A DNA stretch of 55,083 bases from Streptomyces sp. SA15 (GCF_002291145.1 NZ_NTGE01000165.1:1-55083); one strand, 5' to 3'. Positions 24,931-34,027 are shown, counted from the stretch's first letter. Numbers and translations are program-made. Notes: a model not told the origin generated them from the sequence alone.

Positions 24931-25361
24931 ACGTGGGGCTTGGGCCGGGCACCCATGCGCGCGGCCGTGGCGAACACGACGGGGGTCAGCAGGACGACGG
25001 TGGCATCCAGACTCAGCGCCGCTGTGATCACCGACGCGAGGGCGAACACCACCCCGAGCAGCCGTCGTGGACGGCGGTGGGCCCAGCGGGCCATCCAGGT
25101 ACCGCAGGCATGGAAGAGTCCCTCGTCGTCGCAGAGCTTGGCCAGCACCAAAACAGCGGCCAGGAAACCAATGACGGGGCCCAGCCGCTCAGCCTCCTGC
25201 CGTACGTGGTCGAACGGGGTGGCGCCGCAGACGGCCACGAGGACGGCGCAGGGCACCGCGAAGACCGCCTCGGGCCACCGGAACGGACGGATGACGGCGC
25301 ACACCAGCACCACGATCAGCGCGGCGACGGACACGGACTCAACCAGCATGCGCCCGATCAT
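24838..25361 (-). pseudogene. ArsB/NhaD-type ion permease, N-terminal fragment
   Basis: Starting at ATG 25361 (or 25349) the product reads ESVSVAALIVVLVCAVIRPFRWPEAVFAVP, GPVIGFLAAVLVLAKLCDDEGLFHACGTWMA and LLPVSNLTNLLAFTASGL. These are several hydrophobic helices with the ArsB-family pattern DATVVLLTPVVFATAARMG. Only ~170 of the usual ~420 residues remain. The frame then runs into the tail of the isomerase operon on the opposite strand. The gene was therefore truncated at the same junction that cut the operon. Confidence 0.7.
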
Positions 25362-25393
25362 CCACACCAGGTGTCAGCACCTGAGCGCGGGGT

Positions 25394-25426
25394 CCCAGCG
25401 CCTGGGAAGGCCACCCAGGCGCTGGG
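25394..25426. terminator. Stem-loop upstream of the permease fragment
   Basis: A perfect 13-base stem (25394-25406 with 25414-25426) and loop AAGGCCA. It lies just upstream of the permease start, so it could be the terminator of a lost neighbour or part of the permease leader. Confidence 0.45.
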
Positions 25427-25694
25427 GACGAGCCACGGTCCGGCAGTGCCACTACTCGGTGTCGGCCCGCTTCATCGGCCAGAAAGTGCGGGTGCCGCGC
25501 CTGGCTGTCCGCCCCTGCATGCGCCATCCGCTGGACACCGGTCCCTTCGGGGAAGGCCGGCCTGCGCTCTAGCTGGCAATCCGTTTGGGGATCCTTGGCC
25601 CAAACATTGCGGATTTATCAGACATATTGGGCCTGGATGTTGGCAGGGTGGGAATGCGCCCGTCGCTCGCCACCCTGCTGGGAGGCTCCACCGC

Positions 25695-25877
25695 ATGGAT
25701 CACATAGCCCGTCCCGACTCTCACAGCCTGGCCCCCCGCCCAGACCTCGCCCTGGCCCGGGACTGCGTGACCTGCAACGGATGGGGCACTGTCGTCAAAC
25801 CCGGGGGCCGCCTCCAGCTGTGCGCGGCTTGCCAGCAACCCACCAGTGCATCCGCGGTCACCTCGCCGAAGTCGTGA
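25695..25877 (+). CDS. Small protein with DnaJ-like zinc motif
   Basis: ATG 25695 follows GGAGG at 25681-25685. The 60-residue product contains CVTCNGWGTVVKPGGRLQLCAAC, a CxxCxGxG...CxxC arrangement like one zinc site of DnaJ-type domains. It probably folds around one zinc ion. Small proteins of this type are common in Streptomyces; no function can be given. It stands alone; the ~330 bases upstream (25362-25694) hold the stem-loop and an AT-richer stretch near 25590-25625 that may be its promoter. Confidence 0.6.
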   Translation: MDHIARPDSHSLAPRPDLALARDCVTCNGWGTVVKPGGRLQLCAACQQPTSASAVTSPKS

Positions 25878-25913
25878 GCGGCGGGCGCGCGACCGGGCGG
25901 GGACGGGGACGGG

Positions 25914-26365
25914 TCAGGTGAGTGGTCCGAAGGCGATGTCCGCCTGGCATTCCGGGCAGGCCACGGCGCCGGGACGGCGCAGGACATCGAGCGCATCGAG
26001 CACTGTCAGCTCCGCACCGTCGGCGGGCGCTTCCTCGCAGTCCCACACGTGCACGACGAACGCGCCGGGGCGGCCGCCGACGGCCGGTTCCCGGTGGATT
26101 TTCCAGGCCCATCGGTCGGCCGCCTGTGCGGTCGCTCCTCTCGGTGCAACGGATAGGTGGGGACTCGGTCGTAGCGGACGCCGTCGATCGGCCGTGCCTG
26201 GGCAGGGGTCAGCCAGACCCGGTACTCGCATGGCTCGACGGTCTCAGAGGCGAACTGGTGGGTAGGCAGTATTCCGCGGATGCTTAACTCGGGACTTGAG
26301 GAGTACCGAGGGCGCCGGTAGCCGTCATAGCCAGGGGTGTGGAACGTCGGGACGAACGTCGTCAT
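25914..26365 (-). pseudogene. DUF6233-like protein, frameshifted
   Basis: The upstream frame reads EPCEYRVWLTPAQARPIDGVRYDRVPTYPLHREER, and the downstream frame continues AADRWAWKIHREPAVGG...GAFVVHVWDCEEAPADGAELTVLDALDVLRRPGAVACPECQADIAFG. The HVWDCEEAP and ACPEC parts fit the short actinomycete DUF6233 family, with Cys and His that may bind zinc. The frame changes between about 26115 and 26140. The start is uncertain; ATG 26365 is the first in frame. Function unknown. Confidence 0.5.
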
Positions 26366-26512
26366 GCCAGGACTGACGGCCCTCAGCGGCCGAGGCACCA
26401 TAGCCGCAGCGGCCCGGGGCATCTGAAAAAGTTCGCGTACGGTCTGTCGAATTCGCGTCGCCCGTCCGACGTAGAGGCGTACCGACCAGACACACAGCCA
26501 GGGAGACCCGTT

Positions 26513-26860
26513 ATGGCCCAGTACGCGATCCTCATCTTCGACAACCCCGCGGCCGGCGACTACACGCCCGAGCAGCAGGCGGCGAGCAAGCGGCACGCCG
26601 ACGACCTCATCGACTCCGGCGCCATGATCACGGCATACGCGCTGCAGTCCACCGACACCGCCACCTCGCTGCGCGGTGACGTGATCACCGACGGCCCCTT
26701 CATCGACTCCAAGGAAGTCATCGCCGGTGTCTGCATCGTCGAGGCTCCCGACTTGGACGCCGCCCTGGAGCTGGCCCGTCGGAACCCGGCCGTCCAGTGG
26801 GGCCGCGGCGGTGTCGAGGTGCGGCCCATCGCGGGCGGCATCGCGCCCCTCGCCCGATGA
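26513..26860 (+). CDS. YciI-superfamily DGPF-domain protein
   Basis: ATG 26513 follows GGGAG at 26501-26505. The 115-residue protein MAQYAILIFDNPAAGDY...VITDGPFIDSKEVIAGVCIVEAPDLDAALELARRNPA carries the DGPF signature and the PAVQWGRGGVEVRPI ending of the family. The next gene starts inside its stop codon (ATGA) and encodes an ECF42 sigma factor, the usual partner of DGPF proteins. The biochemical role of DGPF proteins is not established; they may be targets of the sigma factor or act with it. Confidence 0.88.
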   Translation: MAQYAILIFDNPAAGDYTPEQQAASKRHADDLIDSGAMITAYALQSTDTATSLRGDVITDGPFIDSKEVIAGVCIVEAPDLDAALELARRNPAVQWGRGGVEVRPIAGGIAPLAR

Positions 26861-28149
26861 CGGCTGCGACGGACGCGAGGCAGGCGGTCGCCGACGCGCA
26901 CCGGCGCGAGTGGGCCCTCGTGCTCGCCGCGACAGTGCGCGTCGCCCGCGACCTGGACCTGGCCGAGGAATGCGTACAGGAGGCCTACGCCGCGGCGCTG
27001 TCGGCCTGGGAACGCGACGGGATCCCGGGCAACCCCGAGGCGTGGTTGACCACCGCGGCAAAGCGCCGGGCGATGGACGCGATCCGCCGGGAGCGGACGT
27101 TCCGCTCGAAAATGCCGCTGCTGGTGGAGCCCGAAGGGGCCGTCGACGAGCTCGCCCTGGACGAGGCGGACGAACAGACGGAGGGGGAGGCCGTGGACCC
27201 GGAGGATGTCGTCCCCGACGAACGGCTGCGACTCATCTTCACCTGCTGCCACCCCGCGCTCGCGCAGGAGGCGCAACTCGCGCTCACGCTGCGGCTGGTG
27301 TGCGGGCTCCCGACACCGGACGTCGCCCGGGCGCTACTGGTATCGGAACAGACGATGGCCGCCCCCATCACCCGGGCGAAGAAGAGGATCTCCGCCGCCC
27401 GCATCCCCTACCGGGTGCCACGCCCGGCGGAACTTCCGGACCGACTGACAGCCGTGCTCGGCGTGCTCCACCTGCCGTTCACCGCCGGGCACACCGCCCC
27501 ATCAGGCCCCGCGCTCATGCGCACCGACCTGGCCGACCGCGCTCTGCACCTGGCCCGCACACTTCGGGACCTCATGCCCGACGAGCCCGAGGTCCGCGGG
27601 CTGCTCGCACTGATCCTGGTCACCGACGCCCGGCGCGCCACCCGGACCAGCGCCGACGGCCGGCTGCTGCAACTTGCCGAGCAGGACCGCTCACTGTGGG
27701 ACCGCACCGCCCTGGACGAGGCGCACGAGTTGATCGTGGCCGGGCTGCACGGCGGCCGCGCGGGGCGCTACCTGCTGCAGGCGGCGATCGCCTCGCTGTA
27801 CGCCGAGGCACCGACGTACGAGGAGACGGACTGGCCACAGATCGTGACCATCTACGACAGGCTGCTGTCGCTCTGGCCCTCACCGGTCGTCGCACTGAAC
27901 CGGACCGTTCCGGTGTCGATGGCCCACGGGCCGGCGGTCGCGCTGGCGCAGGTCGAGGCGCTGGAGCTGGACAGCCGGCTCGCCCGGTACCAATACCTGC
28001 CGGCTATCAAGGCGGACCTGCTACGGCGCCTCGGCCGTACGGACGAGGCGGCGGCCGCCTACCGGCAAGCCCTGGAGCTGACCGGCAACGAGGCTGAGCG
28101 GGCGTTCCTCACCGCGCGCCTCACCCACCAGGAGACCAGCCCCGCGTAA
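26857..28149 (+). CDS. ECF42-type RNA polymerase sigma factor with C-terminal TPR-like domain
   Basis: The 430-residue protein starts at ATG 26857, overlapping the DGPF gene. Region 2 is near residues 8-80 (ARDLDLAEECVQEAYAAALSAW, GNPEAWLTTAAKRRAMDAIRR). Region 4 is near 130-185 (LRLIFTCCHPALAQEAQLALTLRLVCGL, ALLVSEQTMAAPITRAKKRI). A long C-terminal helical extension follows, with TDWPQIVTIYDRLL, SPVVALNRTV and a TPR-like end (LLRRLGRTDEAAAAYRQALEL). ECF42 factors lack a separate anti-sigma factor; the extension is thought to control them. It is probably autoregulated with the DGPF gene. Confidence 0.92.
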   Translation: MTAATDARQAVADAHRREWALVLAATVRVARDLDLAEECVQEAYAAALSAWERDGIPGNPEAWLTTAAKRRAMDAIRRERTFRSKMPLLVEPEGAVDELALDEADEQTEGEAVDPEDVVPDERLRLIFTCCHPALAQEAQLALTLRLVCGLPTPDVARALLVSEQTMAAPITRAKKRISAARIPYRVPRPAELPDRLTAVLGVLHLPFTAGHTAPSGPALMRTDLADRALHLARTLRDLMPDEPEVRGLLALILVTDARRATRTSADGRLLQLAEQDRSLWDRTALDEAHELIVAGLHGGRAGRYLLQAAIASLYAEAPTYEETDWPQIVTIYDRLLSLWPSPVVALNRTVPVSMAHGPAVALAQVEALELDSRLARYQYLPAIKADLLRRLGRTDEAAAAYRQALELTGNEAERAFLTARLTHQETSPA

Positions 28150-28633
28150 GGGAAGTCCGTTGACGTCAGCGGAGCGCACTCACCTCACCCTTTTCAAGAT
28201 CACCAGGTTGGCGCGGAAGTACACCGTAGTGGTCCGCCAAACTCATCGGTCATGGCCAGGTGAGACCGGGAGACAGGCTCTAATTCGCCCACTTCTGGGC
28301 GGTGCTGGGGTGCATGCCTCAAGTAGGTACCGACCTGCCAGCCTTCCCCGCTCAGTCACTGAACGTCACAGATCACCGGTTCTGAAACAGCTTCTGACTT
28401 GACTTTTAATCTCAGTAACTATCGCCCGGTGCCAACAGGCCCTCTTGACGTGAATACTGCAGTTCGCATGGCATGCACTCCATCCGCTCGGACTCGGGAA
28501 GCCCGCGTCTCTGGCATCTCCGGATGGGCCCAGACGGCGCTAAACCCAACGCTCGGCCCGTCGCTGAGCAAGGCGGCTAAGATCGCGGACAAGGAGCGCC
28601 AATAGGCCGGTTGACACCTTGGGGGGCACAAAC
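28150..28633. other. 484-base intergenic stretch with no recognised gene
   Basis: GC content is lower than in the neighbours. Short open frames on either strand show no family pattern and no good ribosome-binding site. TTGACT near 28398 could be a -35 element, but no convincing -10 follows. Confidence 0.4.
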
Positions 28634-30217
28634 ATGCCTACGCCTGAGCGAATTTGGGCGGACGCTGATCTCCCCACACGTCGGCTCGCCGGGCTGGCTC
28701 TCAACCCGTCCGCGCCGGAGAGCATCCTGCTGCGGCTGCTCGCCGACGCTCCGCTCGCAGTACGGATGGTGCTGTGCCGGGACCGCATCCTGCCCGACGC
28801 CGTCGTCGACGCGGTGATCGAGCACCCCGACGCCTACACCCGCAGCTTCTTCGCGCGTAACCCCTATGTTGATCCGGCCCAGCGAGTTCGACTGCTGGAC
28901 GATCCCGACTGGTTCGTCCGCGCCCACCTCGCCGACGGACCCCGAGTGGCCAACCCCGCCTCGCCCAGACCCCTGCCCGACGAGGCCGTCGTCCATATGA
29001 TCAGCACGTATGACGACGAACTCCTGGGCGGTTTCTTTCACCGGCAGATCTCCACCGGGCTGCGCCGATCCATGCCCACGCATCCGATCGCGAAGGTCCG
29101 CCGTTGGGGGGTCGGCATGTGGGCGCTGCTGTCCGCTGAGACACGTGCCGCACTGCTAAGAGACCCCGACGACACGGTCCGGGAGACAGCGCAGCGGCAT
29201 GCGCGGTACCAGGATCCGGCGTGGGTGGAGAGCGCGCTCCCTGACCGACCGTGCCACGCCCGCACGGACATGCTGCTCCACCACGCCCTCAGCACAGGCG
29301 TAGTGCACGGCGTCCTCGCTAGTCCGGCCGGCAAGGAGGACAAGGCGATGATCGCCGTCAACCCCACCCTCCCTCCCGACGCAGTGGTTCTCCTGGCCGC
29401 CGATCCGATTCCGGAGATACGGGGCCTGATCGCGCAGCGCGCAGACCTCAGACCCGCCGAGCGCCGCGCACTCGTCGGCGATCCAGACCCGGACGTGCGC
29501 ACGAGGGTCGCGTACCGCGCGGACTTGGGACCGGCCGAGCGCCACGCGCTCGCGACGGACCCCGACCCCAACGTCCGGCTGGCCGTGTCCGTCCACCCAG
29601 CACTGAACGAGGAGGAACGGGCCCAGATCGACTACCAGGTCCCCATGGACCACCCCTTCGTCTTCCACCCTGCGCCCGAGGTGCCGCGGGATCCCGGGAC
29701 CATCCGTCGGAACGCGCTCTCCAGCCACCCACTGCTGCGCCGGCAAGCAGCCAGGGACCACCTGCTGTCGCCGGACCTTGTGGTGCGCCTGGCCGCCGAC
29801 GACGACCTTGGCGTGCGCGTCCTGCTGGCCCAGAACCATCCAGACGCTCCCGCGCCGCTTCTGCTGCGCAGCTTCCTCGAGTACACCGGCCCCGAGCGCA
29901 GCCACCTCACTACCCGGCCTAACTTTCCGACCGACGGACTGGCGGCCTTCGCCGACCACGAGGACTCTGAGGGCCGGGCCTTGGCCGCACGCGACCCCGA
30001 AACTGAGCCGGAAGCCATGGAGCGGCTCACCCAGGATCCGGACCCTGCCGTGAGGTCTGCGGCGACGCGCCACCCGAATCTTCCGCAGTCCCGGCTGGCA
30101 GTACTCCTCGACGACGAGGAGTTGGCCCACGCCGCGGCTGCGAATCCGGCTCTGGACTTGGACACGATCCGCCGGCTAGTGGAGACGGACGGCCAACAGG
30201 CACGGCCGCCGGCGTAG
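28634..30217 (+). CDS. Leucine-rich-repeat-variant (LRV)/HEAT-like repeat protein
   Basis: ATG 28634 follows a run of six G at 28621-28626. The 527-residue product is built of ~24-residue helical repeats: LAGLALNPSAPESILLRLLAD, AVRMVLCRDRILPDAVVDAVIEHP, IRGLIAQRADLRPAERRALVGDPDPDVRTRVAYRADLGPAERHALATDPDPNVRLAVSVHPAL and more to the end (DPDPAVRSAATRHPNLPQSRLAVLL). The DPDPxVRxAxA pattern is that of LRV/HEAT-like solenoids. It has no membrane segment and no enzymatic domain. It probably binds a protein partner. Neighbours give no further clue. Confidence 0.75.
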   Translation: MPTPERIWADADLPTRRLAGLALNPSAPESILLRLLADAPLAVRMVLCRDRILPDAVVDAVIEHPDAYTRSFFARNPYVDPAQRVRLLDDPDWFVRAHLADGPRVANPASPRPLPDEAVVHMISTYDDELLGGFFHRQISTGLRRSMPTHPIAKVRRWGVGMWALLSAETRAALLRDPDDTVRETAQRHARYQDPAWVESALPDRPCHARTDMLLHHALSTGVVHGVLASPAGKEDKAMIAVNPTLPPDAVVLLAADPIPEIRGLIAQRADLRPAERRALVGDPDPDVRTRVAYRADLGPAERHALATDPDPNVRLAVSVHPALNEEERAQIDYQVPMDHPFVFHPAPEVPRDPGTIRRNALSSHPLLRRQAARDHLLSPDLVVRLAADDDLGVRVLLAQNHPDAPAPLLLRSFLEYTGPERSHLTTRPNFPTDGLAAFADHEDSEGRALAARDPETEPEAMERLTQDPDPAVRSAATRHPNLPQSRLAVLLDDEELAHAAAANPALDLDTIRRLVETDGQQARPPA

Positions 30218-30393
30218 TGGGGACTCCTGGTTGATCGCTGCGCTCCGCGAAGAACGAGTTGTGAAACACCGACAGAACGAGGCTTCACTCCACCGGTGTT
30301 CCGAAACCATATGCCGCTCAGAGAGAGGGGCGATCACAGGCGCCGCCTACGTGACGGTCTCGATCATCCATTGGCAGACAACGCAGCGAAGAA
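30218..30393. other. Spacer before the IS701-like element
   Basis: No gene pattern or strong hairpin seen. Confidence 0.4.
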
Positions 30394-30402
30394 CGTTAAA
30401 AC

Positions 30403-31815
30403 TCAAGCTGAGCTTGTTTTTTTAACCTCTGATGCTGTCGCGCTCGATGACGCTCTCGGGTCGTCTGGTCGTCTGGTCGTCTTCCCGACGTCATAGCGGG
30501 GCGCAGGGCGGCGATTCTTGGAGCCTAGCGGCCTTCCTGGTCCGGGTGTTGATGGTTTAGGTGCACGGGCCGGACAGGCCAGGTGCGGGCGGAGGTGCCG
30601 AAACCCCCGGCGGACACGGGCCGGGGTGAGTCGTGCGGGCTCGGCCGGCCTCTCCCAGGGCCGGCGGAGATCCGCCGCGGCTTCGCGGGTGAGCCGGAGT
30701 TGGGTGTTGGCGGCGATCACGAGCCACGTCCAGCGGTCGCCGGCCCCGGGGGTGCGGAGCTTCGGCCGGGTCCATCCGAGGGTCTGCTTCATCAGCCGGA
30801 AGGTGTGCTCCAGGTCGAATCTCCTCAGGAACGCCTGCCAGCGCATATCGATGCCCTCGCCGGTCAGGCCGGTGGCAGAGGACCACAACCAGACAGGCAG
30901 TGGGTCCCCACCACCGGGCAGGCAGTTGACCTGGAGGCGGATCAAGGTGCCCTCGATGATGGGAAGTTCACCGGTGTGGTCGATCCAGGCGGAGCGAGTG
31001 GTCAGCCGGGGGTGGATGCGGTCCCAGGCCATTGCTCGGGCGGTGCCGTACCGGTCGGTGACTTGTGTCGTTGCAGCGTCGGGTTCGCCCCAGGTCTCTG
31101 GCTTGGTGAAGCGGAACTCCTTGCCGTGTTTCCGCGGCCGTCCGCCCTGCGGCGGGGAGATCCAGGGCACCGGGACCGGCTTGCGCATCACCCGGTCCGT
31201 GCGCATTAGTCCAAGGACCTCCACCGGCAGCCCGGCCAGGAGGTGCGCCATGCGTGGGGCGTCGTAGCCGGCGTCGAAGACGACCAGGATGTCGCGGTCG
31301 CCGACGTGCCACCGGCCCATCTCGATCAGATCCACGACCACCCGGTGGACCTGGGCGGCCGTGACCTCGGCGACGTCGTCGTCCGGCCCGAGACGCACGG
31401 CGTCCAGGAGCTGGCACCAGGACGTCCGGCCCGATTCCAGGGCGGCGACGAAGGAGTACGGCCAGCCGGGTATGAACTGGTCCGAGGACCGGCCGCTGCG
31501 GCCGTAGACGTGGCAGAACAGACGGTCGGCGCTGGTGGGGGCATCTGGGCGGAGCCAGTGGCTGATGTCGACCGCGAGGACCAGGCGCCCGTCGGCTGCC
31601 TGCGGCATGGGCAGGCCGGCCAGCACCTGGCGCAGCCGGGGCACGCCGACGTTCCCGCGGTTCAGCGCGTCGTACATGGCACCGTGCCCGCGCCGGTGTT
31701 CAGCCACCAGCGTCAGGTCCACCGGCGCCGTCACCGGCCCGTCCGCGCACAGCAACGCGTCCACCAGGTCGAACAGTTCGTCACTACTCGGTCCGCCACC
31801 AGCCCTGTCCGACAT
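30403..31815 (-). CDS. IS701-like DDE transposase, N-terminally truncated
   Basis: The 470-residue frame matches a Streptomyces IS701-like transposase group: VDALLCADGPVTAPVDLTLVAEHRRGHGAMYDALNRG, then VLAVDISHWLRPDAPTSADRLFCHVYGRSG, IPGWPYSFVAALESGRTSWCQLLDAVRL, DILVVFDAGYDAPRMAHLL (catalytic Asp) and FLRRFDLEHTFRLMKQTLGWTRPKLRTP (catalytic Glu in an ExxxRxxKQ-type context). Intact relatives have ~25 further residues before DELFDLVDALL. Here the first codons (MSDRAGGG) come from the 3' end of the SUKH gene. Activity is doubtful. Confidence 0.8.
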   Translation of the reverse strand: MSDRAGGGPSSDELFDLVDALLCADGPVTAPVDLTLVAEHRRGHGAMYDALNRGNVGVPRLRQVLAGLPMPQAADGRLVLAVDISHWLRPDAPTSADRLFCHVYGRSGRSSDQFIPGWPYSFVAALESGRTSWCQLLDAVRLGPDDDVAEVTAAQVHRVVVDLIEMGRWHVGDRDILVVFDAGYDAPRMAHLLAGLPVEVLGLMRTDRVMRKPVPVPWISPPQGGRPRKHGKEFRFTKPETWGEPDAATTQVTDRYGTARAMAWDRIHPRLTTRSAWIDHTGELPIIEGTLIRLQVNCLPGGGDPLPVWLWSSATGLTGEGIDMRWQAFLRRFDLEHTFRLMKQTLGWTRPKLRTPGAGDRWTWLVIAANTQLRLTREAAADLRRPWERPAEPARLTPARVRRGFRHLRPHLACPARAPKPSTPGPGRPLGSKNRRPAPRYDVGKTTRRPDDPRASSSATASEVKKTSSA

Positions 31816-32374
31816 GCCAGTCCCTCACCCAGTGCAGGAAATCGCCCCCCGGCTGATCGGACGGGCGGTCGGCATAGGGTGCGGCGCATCCGTCTCTGAG
31901 CCACCACACCCGGCCGCGTTGCGGCCCGGTCACCACCAGCGTCCAGTACTCACCGGGTCTGTCGCTGCCCAGCAGCACCGAGCCGTGCTGGTAGGTCCGG
32001 TGCAACAGAGACGAGTGGCGGGTGTGGTCGTAGTAGTCGTACTCCCACTGCCATTCCTCCTCAAGAGGGAAGGGCTGGCCGGGCACGCGTACGGCGGCGC
32101 CATCGAACGGTTCCGGGCTCATCCAGCAGTCCGCTTCCCAGACGGCCCAGCTGTCCGGTTTCTCTCCCAGGGGCAGCAGACCACATTCGTCAGGCGGACC
32201 ATCGTCGGTACCGTTCGCGATCTCGGTCACGAAAGTGCGATACGGCTCAGGCAACATCACCCCGTGCCCTCGCTCCCACACCCGAAGCTCTTCCCTGTCC
32301 AAAGGGCGGTGACGGACCTCTGCCGGAAAGGCTTCACGCAGGACGGCTATCGCACCCGAAATCGCATCTTCCAC
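31784..32374 (-). CDS. SMI1/KNR4 (SUKH) family protein, putative immunity protein
   Basis: The 196-residue product reads LREAFPAEVRHRPLDREELRVWERGHGVMLPEPYRTFVTEIANG, the SUKH start (aromatic/Pro motif LPEPYRTFV), with GLLPLGEK, WQWEYDYYDHTRHSSLLHRTYQHGSVLLGSDRPGEYWTLVVTGP (the conserved G-x-x-Y-W-x-L-V strand) and GGDFLHWVRDW. SUKH proteins commonly give immunity to polymorphic toxins. No toxin is next to it. It lies within the inverted repeats of the IS701-like element and overlaps the truncated transposase start by 32 bases, so it may have been captured by the element. Confidence 0.75.
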   Translation of the reverse strand: MEDAISGAIAVLREAFPAEVRHRPLDREELRVWERGHGVMLPEPYRTFVTEIANGTDDGPPDECGLLPLGEKPDSWAVWEADCWMSPEPFDGAAVRVPGQPFPLEEEWQWEYDYYDHTRHSSLLHRTYQHGSVLLGSDRPGEYWTLVVTGPQRGRVWWLRDGCAAPYADRPSDQPGGDFLHWVRDWHVGQGWWRTE

Positions 32375-32566
32375 GCCCTACAGGTATCACCGGTCACCGA
32401 CACTCTGGCCTCGGACCACTGCACGCAGCGGGTTAAAAGAGCTCAACTTGAGTTCTAACCTCCGGGGTTCGGAAGCGTGGCGGCATTGCTCTCGAAGGGC
32501 GGCCACGTCGGGCGTCGTGCACGGCGGCAGGCCTGGACCATGTGGCACCCGACTTGGGGAGACAGA

Positions 32567-32995
32567 TCAGCGCTCAGGCGTAGGTGCAGGCACGCTGTCG
32601 CTGTGAGGGGCCGGCGAGCATGCGGCACCTGGTGACCCTTCTGCAGCTGCGGCGAGACCCTGCCGCAGGTGTGTGAGGCGTGTGATCTCTGCGTCCAGGG
32701 CCGCAAGGCGATCGGCCACGACGTCACTGAACTCGCCGGGGCGGCCGGCGCAGGAGGCCGACGGCTGTTCCTGGACGAGGAGGTCCAGTCGGTGGGCGCG
32801 GCGGCGGATGTCCTCCAGGGTGAGGCCCAGCCCCAGGAGGCTGCGGATGACGCGGACGCGGGCCACCTCGGCGAAGCCGTATTCGCGTTGGCCGGACGAG
32901 GTGCGTGGCGGAGGCGGAAGCAGGCCGCGTGCCTCGTACAGGCGCATAGCGCGCGGGGTGGTTCCAGCGGCAGCCGCTGCCTCGCCGATCCGCAT
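32567..32995 (-). CDS. MerR-family regulator
   Basis: ATG 32995 starts a 142-residue protein: MRIGEAAAAAGTTPRAMRLYEARGLLPPP is the MerR winged-helix start, REYGFAEVARVRVIRSLLGLGLTLEDIRRRA its second wing, and a coiled-coil dimerisation helix follows near residues 95-118. Two Cys (about residues 82 and 126) may sense redox or thiol-reactive compounds, but no metal-site pattern is clear. It follows the oxidoreductase gene by 23 bases on the same strand. The MerR-type promoter in front of that pair (34028-34058) makes it the probable local activator. Confidence 0.85.
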   Translation of the reverse strand: MRIGEAAAAAGTTPRAMRLYEARGLLPPPPRTSSGQREYGFAEVARVRVIRSLLGLGLTLEDIRRRAHRLDLLVQEQPSASCAGRPGEFSDVVADRLAALDAEITRLTHLRQGLAAAAEGSPGAACSPAPHSDSVPAPTPER

Positions 32996-33018
32996 GTCCG
33001 CTCCCGTCCCGTCCTGTC

Positions 33019-34020
33019 TTACAACTCCACGATGGACGCCCCGAAGGAGCGGCCGGCAATCAGTTCGGGCAACGCGCCCGGGGCGCGCTCCATTCCGCGG
33101 ACCGGGGTGTACGGGAAGTGGATGTCTCCGGCCTGCAGCCAGTCCTCGAAGCGGGTCTCCCACTCGGCCTCGACGTCCGGGTGGTCCACGCCGTTGTAGC
33201 CGGCGATCGTGATGCCCCTGGTCAGCAGACGGTAGGTGTCGAGCACGGCAGGTGCACTCCCACCCGCTCGGTCTGGGGACAGCTGGCCGTCCAACGCACC
33301 TACCAGGGCGATCCGGGCGCCGCGGTTCGCTGCGTGGACGGCGGCCGTCAGCAATTCGCCGCCCACGGTGTCCAGGACGACGTCGATGCCGTCCGGCGTC
33401 GCCTGGGCGAGTTGCCTGCCGACGGAACCCGCTCCGCGCAGCACGGTGGCGTCATAGCCGAGCTCCCGCTCCAGTCGCTGAGCCTTCTCCGGTGAGCCGG
33501 TGCTGCCGATCACCCGGGTGGCGCCCAGTAGCCGGGCGATCTGGCCCGCCATGGTGCCCACGGCTCCGGCGGCGCCGGTCACGAACACGGTGTCTCCCTC
33601 CTGAACCTCGGCCAGCCGGGTCAGCGCGCCGTACGCCGCGGAACCCTGGGCGAGATGGTCCACCGGGTCGGGCAGGGTGCCGTCCAGCAGCCGGCACTCG
33701 GTGGCGGCAGGCGCCGCGTACTCCCGCCACCCCTGAAGGTGCAGCACCAGCCGCCCCTTCTCCAGCGGTCCGTCGACCACCTCGCCGATCGCGGGGCCGA
33801 ACAGGGTGTCGCCAGGGTGCAGGGGCGGCAGCGGGACATCGCGTGTCTCGCCCCCGATGAGGGTGCGCAAGCCCGGGAAGACGAGAAAATGGGTGTTACG
33901 GACGAGCACCTGGCCGGCCTCAGGACGGGGTATGGGCGCTTGTACCAGGGTGAAGTCGTCCGGAGTCGGCAATCCATCGGGGCGGCGGACCAGGCGTACG
34001 AGACGGTGAGTCGCATTCAT
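33019..34020 (-). CDS. NADP-dependent medium-chain oxidoreductase (leukotriene B4/curcumin reductase-like)
   Basis: The 333-residue protein has a GroES-like N-terminal part (VRLVRRPDGLPTPDDFTLVQAPIPRPEAGQVLVRNTHFL) without the Cys/His ligands of zinc alcohol dehydrogenases. The Rossmann part has VTGAAGAVGTMAGQIARLLGATRVIGSTGSPEKAQRLERELGYD and DGIDVVLDTVGGE. This is the zinc-free MDR subgroup that reduces alpha,beta-unsaturated ketones with NADPH. The C-terminus GYNGVDHPDVEAEWETRFEDWLQAGDI fits too. ATG 34020 sits about eight bases from the -10 element, so the message is probably leaderless. Confidence 0.88.
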   Translation of the reverse strand: MNATHRLVRLVRRPDGLPTPDDFTLVQAPIPRPEAGQVLVRNTHFLVFPGLRTLIGGETRDVPLPPLHPGDTLFGPAIGEVVDGPLEKGRLVLHLQGWREYAAPAATECRLLDGTLPDPVDHLAQGSAAYGALTRLAEVQEGDTVFVTGAAGAVGTMAGQIARLLGATRVIGSTGSPEKAQRLERELGYDATVLRGAGSVGRQLAQATPDGIDVVLDTVGGELLTAAVHAANRGARIALVGALDGQLSPDRAGGSAPAVLDTYRLLTRGITIAGYNGVDHPDVEAEWETRFEDWLQAGDIHFPYTPVRGMERAPGALPELIAGRSFGASIVEL

Positions 34021-34027
34021 GGTCGGA

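Larger units (their letters stand above)
30394..32460. mobile_element. IS701-like element with a SUKH gene between its inverted repeats
   Basis: The ends are related ~30-base inverted repeats. At 30394-30427 the sequence holds AACTCAAGCTGAGCT within GTTA...TTAACC. At 32431-32460 the reverse strand reads AACTCAAGTTGAGCT within GGTTA...TTTAACC. Between them lie a DDE transposase missing its N-terminus and an intact-looking SMI1/KNR4 gene on the same strand. The transposase stop codon lies inside the left repeat, as usual for compact IS elements. Confidence 0.6.
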
